Numbered from the stretch's first letter, positions 37,701 through 50,212 are shown. The stretch: 64,000 bases of DNA from Trochalopteron elliotii (GCA_024734555.1 JANPWX010000080.1:3333551-3397550); one strand, 5' to 3'. Notes: generated from the sequence alone by a model not told the origin. Program-made: numbers and translations.

Positions 37701-40700
37701 AAATAATAGTAGATGCACCAATCTTGGTCTGTATGCACTTATGTCTAAGTCCACTTTCCATAAGCTACCTTGTCTCAGCCCTTACATTATTAAAACTCCA
37801 CAAAAACTCTCATATAGATACTTTGGGATCAGCAAGACATCTTCACAGCTGTCAGGGTAAATCAGCAAAATAGTTCTTCATCTCCTCACAAGGTCTGAGC
37901 TTCTGACACATTGCTGCACTGACATATCTCCCGCAGAACATGCTTTCAATATTTACAGGAAAGGGTTGCCTGCAGTAACCAGCCAAGCAAGAGAAGTTCA
38001 TTTATACCCTTAAATAGCAGAGACTGGCTTCCTGAATAAGGAAGTCTTATGTAAATAAACACATTTCACAATTCAACACATCGGGTGAATAACAAGTTTT
38101 TGTTTGTCTCAGGATTAAGGCAAGCAGAAAGTAGCTAAGAATGTTTATTCTCCATTCTGATAAAAAATGAGACTTTTAGAGAGAAACTGGGTAAATTCAG
38201 CACTTAACATAAAGGCATGCATAAAACTTGCACAAAACTGAACTGCAAAACCTGGAAAAATAAAGCTAAAGAAATTAAATCACATTAATTCTTAACGGGG
38301 TGGGCTATCTGTCAGCAGCTAAAAATGAATAAAGAAAAACACCAAAAACATTTGCAAGCAACAAAACTGCCTGTAAGAGCCTCCTCAATTAAAGCTGGGA
38401 AACTCCTGTGAACTTTGGCCTACAACGGCAGGACTAACAGAAACTCTCAGAGTAACCAGCAACAAATATATAAACAATTTGAGATGTTAACTAAAAACAA
38501 GGGCAAAACCCAAATCTTTCTGGTAAAAAAATACATGTAAGTAATGTAATGGGGACTACAGTAAGTCAGAGTTCAAGACTACAACATACCAAATACCCTT
38601 TCCTTTGGAGAAACCTCAATTCTGTTCATCTCATTTTTTGCTTCTGCCCCAAACCAAGCACTGTGAGGGACTGTTCACTTTGTGAATGCGTTTTAACAAT
38701 TATGTCAACGCAGCTTTTGTGTTGTCTTTTTCAAATATTTTGTACAAGAACTAAAAAAAAACATGAACCCAAGTTAACACCCAAGACATTGCCCTAGTTT
38801 GCTGTCAGAGGCTAATGGGTAACAGTGGGAAATTTTTGAAAAGAAGCAAGCATTAGTCCTATAAGACACACAGAGGAAGATGTATGGTTCTGGCACCCAG
38901 AAATTCCATGGCATCCTTCCATTTTTTACAGTCTTTTGAGCAGCAGGAATAATCAGTTGCTGCTTGTTGTCCCTTGCTGTTCAAAATGTTCCCAGGGCAC
39001 ACAACCAGTGTATTTATACTACCTCCCTTCACCCCTTACACATGCCTATGCTGTAGTGTGCACAAAACTGGACAATATTTCAGCAGAGTCCATCAGTGTG
39101 CCTCACGCCCTTCCCATGTACTGCTCCATCTGTCTCCATACACATCTGTAACTGTCTTTTGAAGGCAAATGTCTGTATCAGCAATTACCTCCACTTGCTG
39201 TATTGGAAAGTAGTAGCCCAATCATGTAATTAGTGACACTTCAGAGTATTAAGCCTATTCTTACTGAAACAGAAGATTCAGTGGACTGTACACCTTTCAC
39301 CCCTGGGAGCTGGGGCTATTAGTTACTTGACCTTACAGTTTTATCTGTTCAAGCTGGTCAAAACGAAAGTCCAAGTCCAAAGAAATAGAAAAAGAGCTTT
39401 TCCTTTGAGTCTTTCTAGAAAAAAACCAAATCTAATCATATAACCAGACCTTTTTTGGGGGAGGGAAAAAATAGAAAAGAAGAAATAAAAGGGGAAAAAA
39501 ATTAGCCACTTGTACTTGCAATTGAGGAAAACACATCATTTTTTCATCAAGATTTCACTTGCATCTTGGCCATCTTTCACAAGGAAAGCATCTGATTTTA
39601 TCCGCTGACAGGGTGTAATGTAACACTGCTGCAGTGAAGCCAGCCACAAAAATGCACAGAAAAGCATAAGTGGTTTAAATAGGGAAATGTTTACAGCAAA
39701 GACCTAATCTTGATGGAGCAGAAGACAGTCACCTTTCCTGTGTCAAAATTAGACTAATATATAGTATTTTTGATGGGGAATCGACACCTGTTAAAAGTTG
39801 TAGCTATTTATTTCTATCTTTTAAAGGAACTGGGAGCCTGCATATCAAGATGAATAAAACGTACAGATGCAAATTGCAGAACAAACCCCCAGGGGAAAGA
39901 AAAAAATCCCCAACCCTAAAAAGAACCACTACCTCTAAAAAACCCACACCACTAAACAAAAACCCAACATAATTGTTGAGGTTACAAACAACTATAACCT
40001 CTTTCTCACCTAGCTGGTGTGAAATTTATTCCTTTATGACTCAATCATAAGAGAATATCCAAACAAAAATCACCCGAAACTCAGAATTCACAGAGCTGAT
40101 TTCCACAGATCTCATCCCCTGTGGAGGCTGTGACCTAACCGTAAGAGAAACAGAGGAAAATGTGATGGCAAACCCAGGCTGGTAACAGCTGGTGAGAAGT
40201 GAGGCTTGGTGACCCCAGGAGAGCCCTCTCCACGGCCTCGTGACACGGAGGAAATGCAGGAAGCTTGGCTGCCCCCACTTCCCCCCAGGCTGAGCAGGGC
40301 CAGCTGGTGGCAGGGATGGCGGGATGCCATCGTGTCCCCGCGGGGCAAGTGCAGGCCGCCCACGGGCCTGTGTGGCCACACCAGGTCCCCAGCAGGTAGG
40401 TGCATGGTGTGCTCCCCCCGGCAGCACCCCTGCACACGCCAGGGGCTGGGGCACCACTTGCAGGGACAGCCTGCATTTAGGTTTACCTAAACAGACGTGA
40501 ACGATGCTGTAGCACAAATCTCCATCACGTACCTACAAAGTAGGGAAACGTCGCCTGAATAACTGTATCAGTTTTGACATTTGTACTTTGCACACCAAGG
40601 AAATGACAGCCACGCTTTCCTTTCTGGGGAAGATGACCTCAACACATTTGTATGAGATAAGTATAGACAAGCTGATATTAGATAAGGCAGTGGGATAACT

Positions 40701-41660
40701 CCTCCCAGTCTTTATCTCATGCCATGTACACAAGTGAAATCTTTGTAAAAATGGTCCTTTAAATTTGCAGTATTAAGCAAAACCACAGACACACATGCAC
40801 ACAAACCCCACATAAATGATTAACTGCTCTTTCTTTTCAAAAAATCTCTATCTCAAGTCATTTGCCAAAGCTCCAGACTATCTGTTTGAAACAAAAAGGC
40901 ATCATTTTGGAAGCCAGCACATTTGGGCTTTTTGCAAACAATTTTCAAAGGATATATTTTTCTAAGAAAACAAATTTACAGAGTCTATATATTGAAAAAA
41001 AACAACTTTCAATAATATTACAAGTAAGAATATAGCACTTCATCACTCCATTATATTCAAAATACCTTATGATAAGTAATCACAGTGGTTTTGGAAAGTA
41101 AATACCTGCCTGATAAGTTAACTAGCTCTATTACAGTATCTCATTTCAAATGAGACTCCCCTCCCTTACTTCCATGAATGACCTCAACTATTCTGCCATC
41201 CCAGCATTTAGAAGACTAAAAATCATAGCAGAATAAGATGGTTCAGATGAAAAATAACAAAAGCCTGTTTAGAATTTTTAGGTGATGATTACAATAATTT
41301 CAGAAGGCCTCTCTGATTTGTATCAATTCACAGAAAATAATCCATTATGAGTGATACAGAAAATTAAGTGAACAGACATGTATATATTCAATTACAAAAT
41401 TGTCCACATCAGCTCTTTCTCAAAGAAAGCTTTAAAATAAAATTTAAAACTCTAAATACCAGTCATGCAAAGCAAACTGTTTAATAAAAAACTGCAAATC
41501 TTTAATTATTTTACATAGAAACCCACAGTGAGTCGATTACAAAAACAAAGAAATCAGCAGTCGATGCAGCTCTGCAGACAAGAAAGGGAAACGTGGTAGA
41601 TTTTCCCTGATTGTGAAGACGGAACAAAAAACGTGTCAAAAGGGAATAGAAAAGACTTAC
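28741..41660 (-). other. PRKACB first intron, proximal part
   Basis: A long AT-rich intron. No known first exon was recognised in it. Three points stand out: a less AT-rich patch at 32340-33130, a strongly GC-rich island at about 40200-40490, and ACC-rich low-complexity DNA at about 34510-34570. T-rich, A-rich and C-rich short runs occur (about 29430, 33540, 35470). No CR1, other LINE or LTR was recognised. Confidence 0.7.
40200..40490. other. GC-rich island of unknown nature in the first intron
   Basis: An abrupt GC-rich block with scattered CpGs inside AT-rich intron. It gives three overlapping minus-strand ORFs (40041-40517, 40112-40435, 40135-40476) and one plus-strand ORF, none recognisable. 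It does not encode the Cbeta1 N-terminus in any frame I checked. It could be an old repeat, an alternative promoter or a non-coding exon. Confidence 0.4.
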
Positions 41661-41667
41661 CATTCAT
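41661..41667 (-). CDS. PRKACB: candidate alternative PRKACB mini first exon (Met-Asn)
   Basis: On the minus strand AGC ATG AAT G is followed directly by a consensus donor GTAAGTC (41654-41660). Its end phase is exactly what exon 2 needs, giving MNVKEFLAK, and the ATG has A at -3. An in-frame TAG lies four codons upstream of the ATG. The exon would give a kinase with almost no N-terminal extension and no myristoylation glycine. A perfect RFX X-box lies 375 bases upstream. A seven-base coding stretch can arise by chance, so this is only a candidate. Confidence 0.35.
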
Positions 41668-42041
41668 GCTGAAGGGCTAGTTTTCAGAAACATATTGCTC
41701 CAAATATTAATCCAACAGTTGATGAAATATGTTAATCTCTACCAAATCAATGCTTCAATCTCTAAATACACTTACACACTAACCAGAAAGAGAGCACACA
41801 GAATCCAGAGAGCTGCTCTTCCTTATGAGCTCCTTGTGATGCAAAAAACTACGAAGCACAAGATACCAGTAGAATATCAAAATCAATATTCAGGACACGG
41901 GTATTTGGTTTTGCTCATTAACTACTACTGTTCTGACCAATGCTACCTATTCATGTCTAAAGCAGCTCAAAATGGCAGGGGAAAAAAGCATGCAAACACC
42001 AGGAGGGTTTAAGATGTTCTCAATTATATCAAGCACTGGTT

Positions 42042-42055
42042 GTTTCCATGGCAAC
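42042..42055. promoter_or_regulatory. perfect RFX X-box
   Basis: GTTTCCATGGCAAC matches the palindromic RFX consensus GTTNCCATGGNAAC at every fixed position. RFX factors bind such sites in promoters and enhancers of ciliary, neural and immune genes. It lies in the long first intron, upstream (on the minus strand) of the candidate mini exon at 41661. Confidence 0.7.
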
Positions 42056-42059
42056 CTTA

Positions 42060-45000
42060 GACCAGAATTATCTGTTGACTTGTACCCAACTAGTAGTTAT
42101 TCTAAAGCTTTAAGCAATTCATACAGTATGCTCTGCACAGTATTTCATATTTCACATGTATTTTTCTCTCTCTACACACACATATACAAGCAACTATTCA
42201 GCTAAACCTCTATAAATCATTCTACTGTATTTGGAAGCATACTGGTATTATTTTGAATCACAGAACAAATTATATTCTTTTGACTGTTCATCACCCATCC
42301 ACTTTCAATTTAGGGACTACGAAGATGGCAGTTGCACCAGTGGTGACTCTCCTGACCATTTCAGTTATCCAAGTTGTTGATGTTCTTATGCAGATTTGGA
42401 AAACACTTCTATTGGTTCAAGAATGTAAGACACACTGATCTTACTGTCTCTGCATTCAAAACCAAGCAGCCTCATTCTCGCTTCCTTTTGCATTTCAATT
42501 TTTCAAAGAGCAACAAGCAACTAAGAAAACAAAGCAAAAATCAAAATGTAGGTTCCATATAGTTGCAAGTGGTCACAGTCAAGACTTCTAAACAAAGAAT
42601 GAAATGCATCGTTCTGATGGCTCCCATCATGTCCCTTTCACCCTTGGGCAGCACAGCACAACTGACCTGGTTACCAGCCCAGGCTCCACCACCACATGTG
42701 TGCTCAGTCAGCTTTTTAAAACAGATTTCGAGGCCTGTGGTGCCCTTAGTCACCTCTGCTCTACTGGACTCTGAGGATATTACAAAACACATTAATTTCA
42801 TACATCAACCAAGTATCCAAGGAAAGCTGGAAAAACTGTATGCTTTACATACCAAAATAACAAAGCAAAGATGATAAGTTTCAAACTCAGCCACTGAAAA
42901 TCCCCTAAGGCCACAGACCACACCAAACCACAACACTGACAGCAGCGACTGACAACTCAAAGTCCACCCAAACAAGCAGAAGCTCCTTCCCCTTCAGCAA
43001 ACCCAGAGCTTCAGCAGAAGCCCATTGCAAAAGTAAAGAAACAGACCTGCTATTGTATTTCATTACAGCAGAAGATATAAATACATTACCTTCTTTTTCA
43101 AATGGATTCTACCTGAAGCTCAAAACAACAAAAATTCTGAGAAGGCACTTTCCAGTTTTTTTTCAGCAATTAGAGTGTTTTCACCTTGAACTTCAAGAGT
43201 AATTCATGCTGTCTGCTAAGTGGCTTCACCCAAAACTTTACAATAAGGTTTCTAGGTTGCACTGATATTGGCAGAATAGTTGAGAATATTCAAATATCCT
43301 TCCAAGACAAACACCAGCATGTTTCTAAAACACTGCTTATTCATTAAACGTTCTGTGAAATTAATCTACAAGCTGAATTCAATGACTCTAGGCAATTCTA
43401 TGACATTGCACTCTTGGATACAACTCCCCCTCGCCCCTCCACAACACAAAACGACCCCCAAACAAACCAACCAACCAAAATGAAATGAACAAAAACCCCC
43501 AAACATCTTGTTTCTCTCTCATGTTTTACAAACTATTTTCAGAGATGATGTATTTTTCTGACAATCTAACTAGGACTCAGCAGTAGACAGAAACACTTCC
43601 TCCACTGTGCTCCTTTTCTTCTCTATCACCCTGGCTACAGTGGTAGCAAAATGAGAACCTTTAAATGTGGACTCAATTCATGGCTACCTACAGTAATTCA
43701 TATTCTTATTTTTAAAAAATAATCTAGAGATTGAAAGTAGAGCTTCAGGATAAAGATTCAGAACTTCATCACAAAACCAAAGCTACACAGTCACCCACCA
43801 TTCAGTCACCAGCTCAGCAACTTCAGCTCAGAAAACTGCATGCAACTGCCCTGCTTAATGACGACTTAAAATAGCATTCACAGAACAGCCATTTTCACCA
43901 TGTTTATCAAGAGACACGACAGTCCATTTCCTCATCAAACATGCCACACTAGGAAGCTTGCCTCATGAAGAAGGGGGAAAAGTAGAGACTTGAACACAAA
44001 CAGGTCGCAATTTGTGAGTGTCAGTAGGTCATTACCATTTTTTTTCTTCATGTTATATAAACAAAAAAATGCTTCAGTGTTTTTTCAAATAGCTATTTAC
44101 ATAAAAAAGAGCTTCGACATAAACCCAAGTATGTGCCTATTTTTACCAAGCTGAAAATATTTTGGAGAAGTGAAAGCTCAGAATTTATGCACTTTCATCA
44201 TTTATCTTCCCAACAAACTGAGGCAATTCTTTCCTGCCTCATTTGGGAGACCTAGATTCAATCTATTTTAGATCACTGCATTAACACCTTTTTGTTTCCA
44301 TGTTTACTGCTTATCCTCTGAGAATAGATTCACTCCCTACTCATATAATATTTTAAATTTCAAGTAAGAAGTATAAATACTGATTTTCTTCATGGTAGCA
44401 CTGTGATGCTAAGCATTTCCAACATGGCCTATCTTCAACTGAAATAATTGTGCTATCTCAAATCCATCAATGAATCTGAAATTTGGAACAAAATTATCAT
44501 AAATTACCATATTGTAACATTTTAAAATGAGTATTTAACCAGAGACAAGAATTGCTATGCAAAATACTACACAGCTTTAAAATTAAAAAGAAAATCAAAT
44601 GTCAATTTATTTAGATTGTGATTTTTTTGAAATCTCTTTTATTACTCAAAATACAACCATGAAAACTTTTAATCCATACAAATAATACCGTAAACTGTTC
44701 ACTAATTAAGAAATTAAAGCTAATCAGCATTCCCACACTAAGTTAATACGTAATAGTTAAAATCAAACACAATTTTATATTGTTTACCACTATACAGAGC
44801 ATTTTGATGTGTTTATCCTTTAAAATGAAACCATGAATGATGAAAATCCCTTTAATTAGAATTTTAATCTGGGCAGCAATGTCTGCCTATTTCAAAGTTT
44901 AAATGTTTTAGTCTTTAGTTAAAGTCTTGTATTTCTGCTGAACTCACGGATTTCATTTGAAAATGAAATCAGTAATTTAGAAGTAAGAACTGGGATGGGG

Positions 45001-45250
45001 GCTTGCCAAAACAAGTCAACTGTGCTCTGAAAGTAAAGAAAGAATGCAGGATAAATTCTCCTGCCAGCCACCAGTCCATGAACCAGCCCCCATCTCCCCC
45101 TGCCTGATGCAATATGCTCTTCTTCCCATTAATACCTCTAGGTAATGAATGATAAAACTGCCCCAGGACATATGGCACATCACACTTCACTCACGAGGCA
45201 AACTAAAGAGCAAACACCTATAAAAGCAACAAACCCCTCCCCACACTTAC
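42060..45250 (-). other. PRKACB first intron, distal part
   Basis: AT-rich intron sequence up to the donor of the Cbeta2 exon (GTAAGTG at 45244-45250). A short CAAA/ACCA-rich run lies near 43455-43500. Nothing else was recognised. Confidence 0.7.
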
Positions 45251-45437
45251 TTGATTCGTCCCAGTGGGCAGTGAACTCAGAGCCCTGCTGGCTCTCATGT
45301 TCCAGAGCCGCCTTCGGCTCATGCGCGCCGCTCTTGGAGTGCCTATGGAAGAGGCGGTTAGCGAGCCCCTCCAGCCTCTGCAGCGCCGTGCCTGTCCCCG
45401 CGGCCTGGGGACAGGGGACCTCCTTGTGCCCTGCCAT
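45251..45437 (-). CDS. PRKACB: PRKACB alternative first exon 1-2 (Cbeta2 N-terminus)
   Basis: 187 bases: residues 1-62 and the first base of Met63, ending at a strong donor A|GTAAGTG. The start ATG at 45437 follows an in-frame TAG immediately upstream, so it must be the start. It reads MAGHKEVPCPQ, then GTGTALQRLEGLANRLFHRHSK and TAHWDES. This aligns along its length with the human Cbeta2 N-terminus (words TALQKLEGFASRLFHRHSK and HTALWDRS from memory) and has exactly the same 62-codon length. It has no N-terminal Gly, so it is not myristoylated. In mammals Cbeta2 is the lymphoid/immune-tissue form. The exon is much more GC-rich than its surroundings, as expected for a first exon. Confidence 0.96.
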
Positions 45438-45530
45438 CTACACACACCAGACACTCTCACAAAAGCAAAAGAAAAAACATCTGAAGGGAGCTGGACTAGC
45501 CAACGCCACTAAGAGCTATGCATGTGTCGA

Positions 45531-45579
45531 GCTTCCTGCCTGCAGTGTTTGCTAACCACGACTCCCTTCTACTTCCTGT
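45531..45579 (-). promoter_or_regulatory. ETS/RUNX motif cluster upstream of the Cbeta2 start
   Basis: On the minus strand, 94-142 bases upstream of the Cbeta2 ATG, there is an ETS consensus ACAGGAAGT (45571-45579), a RUNX consensus CGTGGTT (45554-45560) and a second GGAAG core (in 45531-45540). ETS next to RUNX is the classical arrangement in lymphoid promoters and fits the known immune expression of Cbeta2. No TATA box is evident at a suitable distance. Confidence 0.4.
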
Positions 45580-45599
45580 TAAGGAAAGCTCTATGATGT

Positions 45600-48500
45600 G
45601 CTGGTTTATACAGTGAAATGTCTCTTTTCATGTAAATTGAAAAGTGTTTTTGTTTTGTTTTTTTTTAAGCAGTAATTTCTCTAGTATGTGTTCTCATAGC
45701 TTTTTAATGCATTACACTTCATATTTAAGTATACATTTTATGTTAAGAGTTCTACAACCAACCTATTCAGAAGTAAAGATCAGAAAGTAAACAGGTATTT
45801 TTTTAATTTACCACAACCACATGCGAAAAAAACCAAAAGTAACTGTTCTGCAGTTCCTCCCCTGTTATTAAGATGGAGTACTACACCATCACAGCAAACA
45901 TAACCAGCTGGAATTTAATCGTTAGTAATCTCATGCTTTCAACTAATCAACTTCCTAAGCAAGGAAGTTACTTGCAAACATTACTGAATAAACTTATTTT
46001 ATTACTGGAGGAAAAAAAAACCCTACATCATTTTCCTCCTTTGTGGATAAAATCAGAGAAGAAGTTGAATTCTATTGCACACTTAAACACAACCATTGTA
46101 CTTTTTCAAACTGGGTTCTACTTACTCCTCAAATGAACCAAACGCTTTTAACTTTTTGCTGGTAAGATTGCATTCTTTCGCAAGAAATCTTGGTATTTTC
46201 AACTGTGGAGTAAGTCTAGAAAGTGTAACTTTTAATGGCACAAAATATAAGGAAAAGAAACTGAAAGCTGTATTTAACATTACAATTATTTGCAAATTAT
46301 GCAATTTTGCGTGCTTGCAATGGGTAATACTAAATATTTGTTTTTGTGAAAATGGAAACACATACATTTCTGCACATCTACAAGGTGGCATCTTAAAACT
46401 TTAGGCTATTCTTAAGAAAGATTGAAATATCTTTTTCACAATCTGTCTCCTGTCCTACAGTCAACACGTGTTAAAGACATACCTCTCATTTTTCACCACC
46501 ATACTTCTCACTGCATAGTTTTCAAATGTCAGCAGATACCCACCCTTGGACATTATATAACCATTTCATAACAGCCCTGTGCCTCAGAAAAAAACCCCCA
46601 TGCTGACAAATTGCCCATGACAATGATAAAATAATAAAAACGCCAACAGAGAGATTTTATGAATTAGGCTACATTCTTCCTCATGGGCACTGCTGCATTT
46701 GTGACTGGCCTCAGCCAGCACAACCCATTACATTTCTAGACTCTACACAAAGCCCAGGAATGCCCTGTGCTTGCAGGCTCCAGATACTCTGGAAATGTAA
46801 CTTCTTTCTCCAGTTCAAAATTTGGAACCAACTGTCTAAATGCCTACATTCTGCAGAGCCACCTGTTAACCTGGGTGAGCATCAGCTCTCTCAGTGGTGA
46901 CCAGGCCACTCTTCCATCAGGGTCTGGTGCTGTAACCTTCCCTGGATGCCCCCTCATGCCTTCCAGCCTTTCACCTGCTCTGTTCCAAGACCAATTATGA
47001 CATCCACAACATCCCATTGGTTCAAGGCTCTGCTGCTAGAAACAGGAGGTAGTGAAAATCATGAGGATCTGTTTGCCTTACCAGGGGTCACAAATAGGCA
47101 GAGGGGATATATTACATGCCATATATAACCAAACACTTTAATACAGAGTAAGGCCATGCACCTTCCACACAACAATATAAAAAAATATTTAAGACAACAT
47201 CAGGATGCTTATTCTGTGCATGGTGATCTTTCTGGAGCTGAAGAGCCTCTCTGGAATTGTACAGATGTGCTCCCCCTGTAGCTCACTGCAAGTGTTTGGG
47301 CACTGAGGGAATCTTTCCAAGAGACTCATATTCTCTCTAACCTTGGCTGTTTTCTCCAGCAAACAAAGCTACCTGCTACGATGGTGTGCTTGTCTTGTCT
47401 CTCTGCTCTCCCATGGTTCTAAGCCTTTACACTACTCTTGACTTATCTTTCACACAGGTCTTCAACTAAACCATTTTGCTTCCCTGATCTGAAAGACAGT
47501 AATTTACAAAACTCACATTACGTAAGTTACAGTCTGCCAGCCATGTCGAGTCCCTTCAGAGATGTGGAAACTGCCACAGAGCAACTGTGCCCACCAAAAT
47601 TCAGAGCTCCTAATGCACCCAAATGTTTAACCTGGACACTTGAGGCAGGGGCCAAAAATAAGAAACATAAATACTCATACTCTGACACCAAAGAAGTGGT
47701 TTAAGTGAAAACATGTTACCAGAAGGGAATTCTTAGAAGAAATCCTAAGAGAAAGCCTGAATTTCCCAGAATGTTATTAACTACTGCCAGTGTACACAGT
47801 TAAAAAAGTTCTGCACACATAAAACATGAAAAGAAAGTGCTGGTCACATTTTCACAGATAGTAATACACTTTCCTAATCTAGGAAACTCTTGGCATTGAT
47901 TGGCATTGCCCAATGACAATACAAAACAACCATATAAACCCACTTCTCATATGGCTTTCTGCCTCTTCAAATGAAGTCCATGATTTTTAAAGGTAGAACT
48001 TCCTATTTCCTTTTACTTAATCTTTCATCTTATTGACACACTGATCTTCCAGTTATTGCATCAAGTAAATTATATGCTATATAGGAAGAACAGAATGCAA
48101 GAAAATCTGAAATTTCTGTTCTGTAAGAGATAACAAAGTTCCAATCTCTTTCAGCCAAAGTCAAAAATGAAATGTTAATTTCCTTTAGACAGAAATTTTA
48201 TTTTTGCTATCTTCCGATCACCAGATTTTGACAAAATTTTAAAACACATTCAAAGACTCGGAGTGGTAAGACATTCAACTCTGAATCTGAACATGGCATG
48301 TGCCAATTCTGGTATTTTGATAAACAGTATTTTGGTAAAAACTCTCCACAGTTTTCTAAAAAGCAACATCATGATGATAGCCAAGGACAAGGGCTAACAC
48401 AGCAGTCCTCTAAGCTGATAAAGGCAACAAAGCCATTTATAGTTTTCCTGATGGCCAACCTACAACCTTGGGAAGATTTCCCAGGGGCTGATGCCCTGTG

Positions 48501-49850
48501 GCACGTTACAACACACAGCACCATAACCCAGCCACATACCTTCCAGCCCCTTCCTGAAAAAGAATCCACCAGGTAGCTATATGGACCATTTATTCTTAAT
48601 GATCTCTGCTAAAACAATATTTCTCAATTTCTAAGAAGAAACTCTACCCTACCAGTCAAGCCTTAAAAATGAAGGATTAAGAAAGAGAGAACACTCCTCT
48701 CCTCAAAGGACCCAGATGGTTGAGTAACAGCATGTTACCATGTGTTGTAACTTTACTTGGAAATCGTTTTAAATATTTTTGAAGGATAATGTGTGCATTT
48801 TTCTATATTCAGGCAAAGCAGGACTGTACAAATAACACCATTCTCTAGTGTTTAATGAAGGTTAGCCCTGAGAATCTTGCAATCAAGAGCAAGAGGTTTT
48901 AAGAAAATTAAATCTATTCCTTGACACAACCTAGAAAAATAGTTTTATGATACATAACAAATTTCATATCACCTACAGCTAAATGAAACCTAGGTTTTAA
49001 TTCCAAATCTTGAAACAGTACTTTTCTGGTTTCATGTTCTATTTCTCCAAATAAAAATACTATTTTCTATCTTATTTGAAATATTAAACATATTGTTTTA
49101 AATTGAAATATTTATTTTTTTCACAGGAGGCCTCTATCTGTATTAAAGAGACATACTGCAACATTTTCTGCATATTTATTTTTTTTGTAATCAAAGGAAA
49201 AAAATAACTTAAACAAGCCTAATATAGAACTTTTCTTCCCTAGAGGTTAAAGAAAGTTTATTTATTTGCTTTAAAAATTGATGACTTGATGAAACACATT
49301 TTCTCCTTTATGCATCAGTTCTTCCAAGAATGAAAGATGAAAATCCAACTTCAGCATTTATTATTTATTACCAAAGGAATGAGGAATTACTTGATACAAA
49401 GTGTTAGTGAGGGATCCTCCATTTTTAAGAGCTTGGGGATCTTGCCAAATTTTGCTGGTCTCTAATTGACCAATAAAGTATTTGTAAGTTGAAAGACACA
49501 GCTAACACATTTCATATAAAGAAAACAATTTAAGTGTCTAATTTTGAATTAGTAAATACAAAAGCTTATAAGCATTTAATGACTCTCAATTTTTTTACAC
49601 TATATATACTAAAAAACCTAATGTCTGTACTGTAAGTCTTAGGTAATATATGTGGTATTTTTCTAGTTTTAGATAAACCTTGAGAGAAAAGGCTGTAAAA
49701 CAAAGCATACAGACAGCCCTTTTGTAACTTAAAAAACCCCCTACATTTTCATCCGAAATTATGTAATTGAACACAATCCATTTTGAGTCTTGCCAGGCAT
49801 GCATATTTCAGAAGGAATTCTGGGTAGAGAGAGAGACAGAAAAAGGCTCT
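45600..49850. other. upstream of the Cbeta2 exon, no recognised gene
   Basis: AT-rich DNA with short ORFs only. A somewhat less AT-rich stretch at about 46700-47060 has no recognisable content. If the Cbeta1 transcript starts beyond 64000, this is intron of that transcript. Confidence 0.6.
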
Positions 49851-50148
49851 TGAAAAAGCAGATGTGTTTTGATTTTCGCTGTACATCCAGCACTATTCCA
49901 CTGGGCTGCATTTCTTCTTAAACACACGGAAGGAGGAGCAGGATTTGCTCCCAGCTTACAGCCTCAATGGCTCTCCATTTTGAAACAAAGGTTTTTCAAA
50001 ACGCACATAAAGAAAACAAACACAATCAGTAACTTCATCGTTTAATAAAACACCAGAAAGCAAACCCAGACGGTTTTAGTGTGCCTCTCTGCCTACATTT
50101 TTTCTAACAAGGTTAACCCTTCCTAGAGAGTCCCTCTGAGAGCTGCAC

Positions 50149-50212
50149 TGAGGCTGGGACTGCAGCACTGCTATAAATAGGACTGCCAGGAGGAAGTTGT
50201 TGCTATGGAAAC
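50149..50212 (-). promoter_or_regulatory. candidate core promoter: X-box, TATA/MEF2 box, initiator
   Basis: Read on the minus strand: an RFX X-box at 50199-50212 (plus strand GTTGCTATGGAAAC, one change from consensus), then CTATTTATAG at 50171-50180, which is both a TATA-like box and an exact MEF2 site, and 30 bases downstream an initiator-like TCAGTG with its A at 50149. Order and spacing are those of a textbook TATA promoter pointing toward PRKACB. The TATA word also reads well on the plus strand (TATAAATAG), so the direction is not certain. No in-phase coding first exon was found downstream. Confidence 0.4.

Noticed and set aside
40041..40517. GC island considered as the missing Cbeta1 first exon
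   Set aside because: No frame gives the MGNAA..KKGSE pattern, and no in-phase donor follows a suitable ATG.
49955..50040. Short minus-strand frame starting MKLLIVFVFF, downstream of the 50.2 kb promoter candidate
   Set aside because: It stops after 24 codons, before the nearest donor-like site, and so cannot join exon 2. It looks like a signal peptide only by chance in AT-rich DNA.
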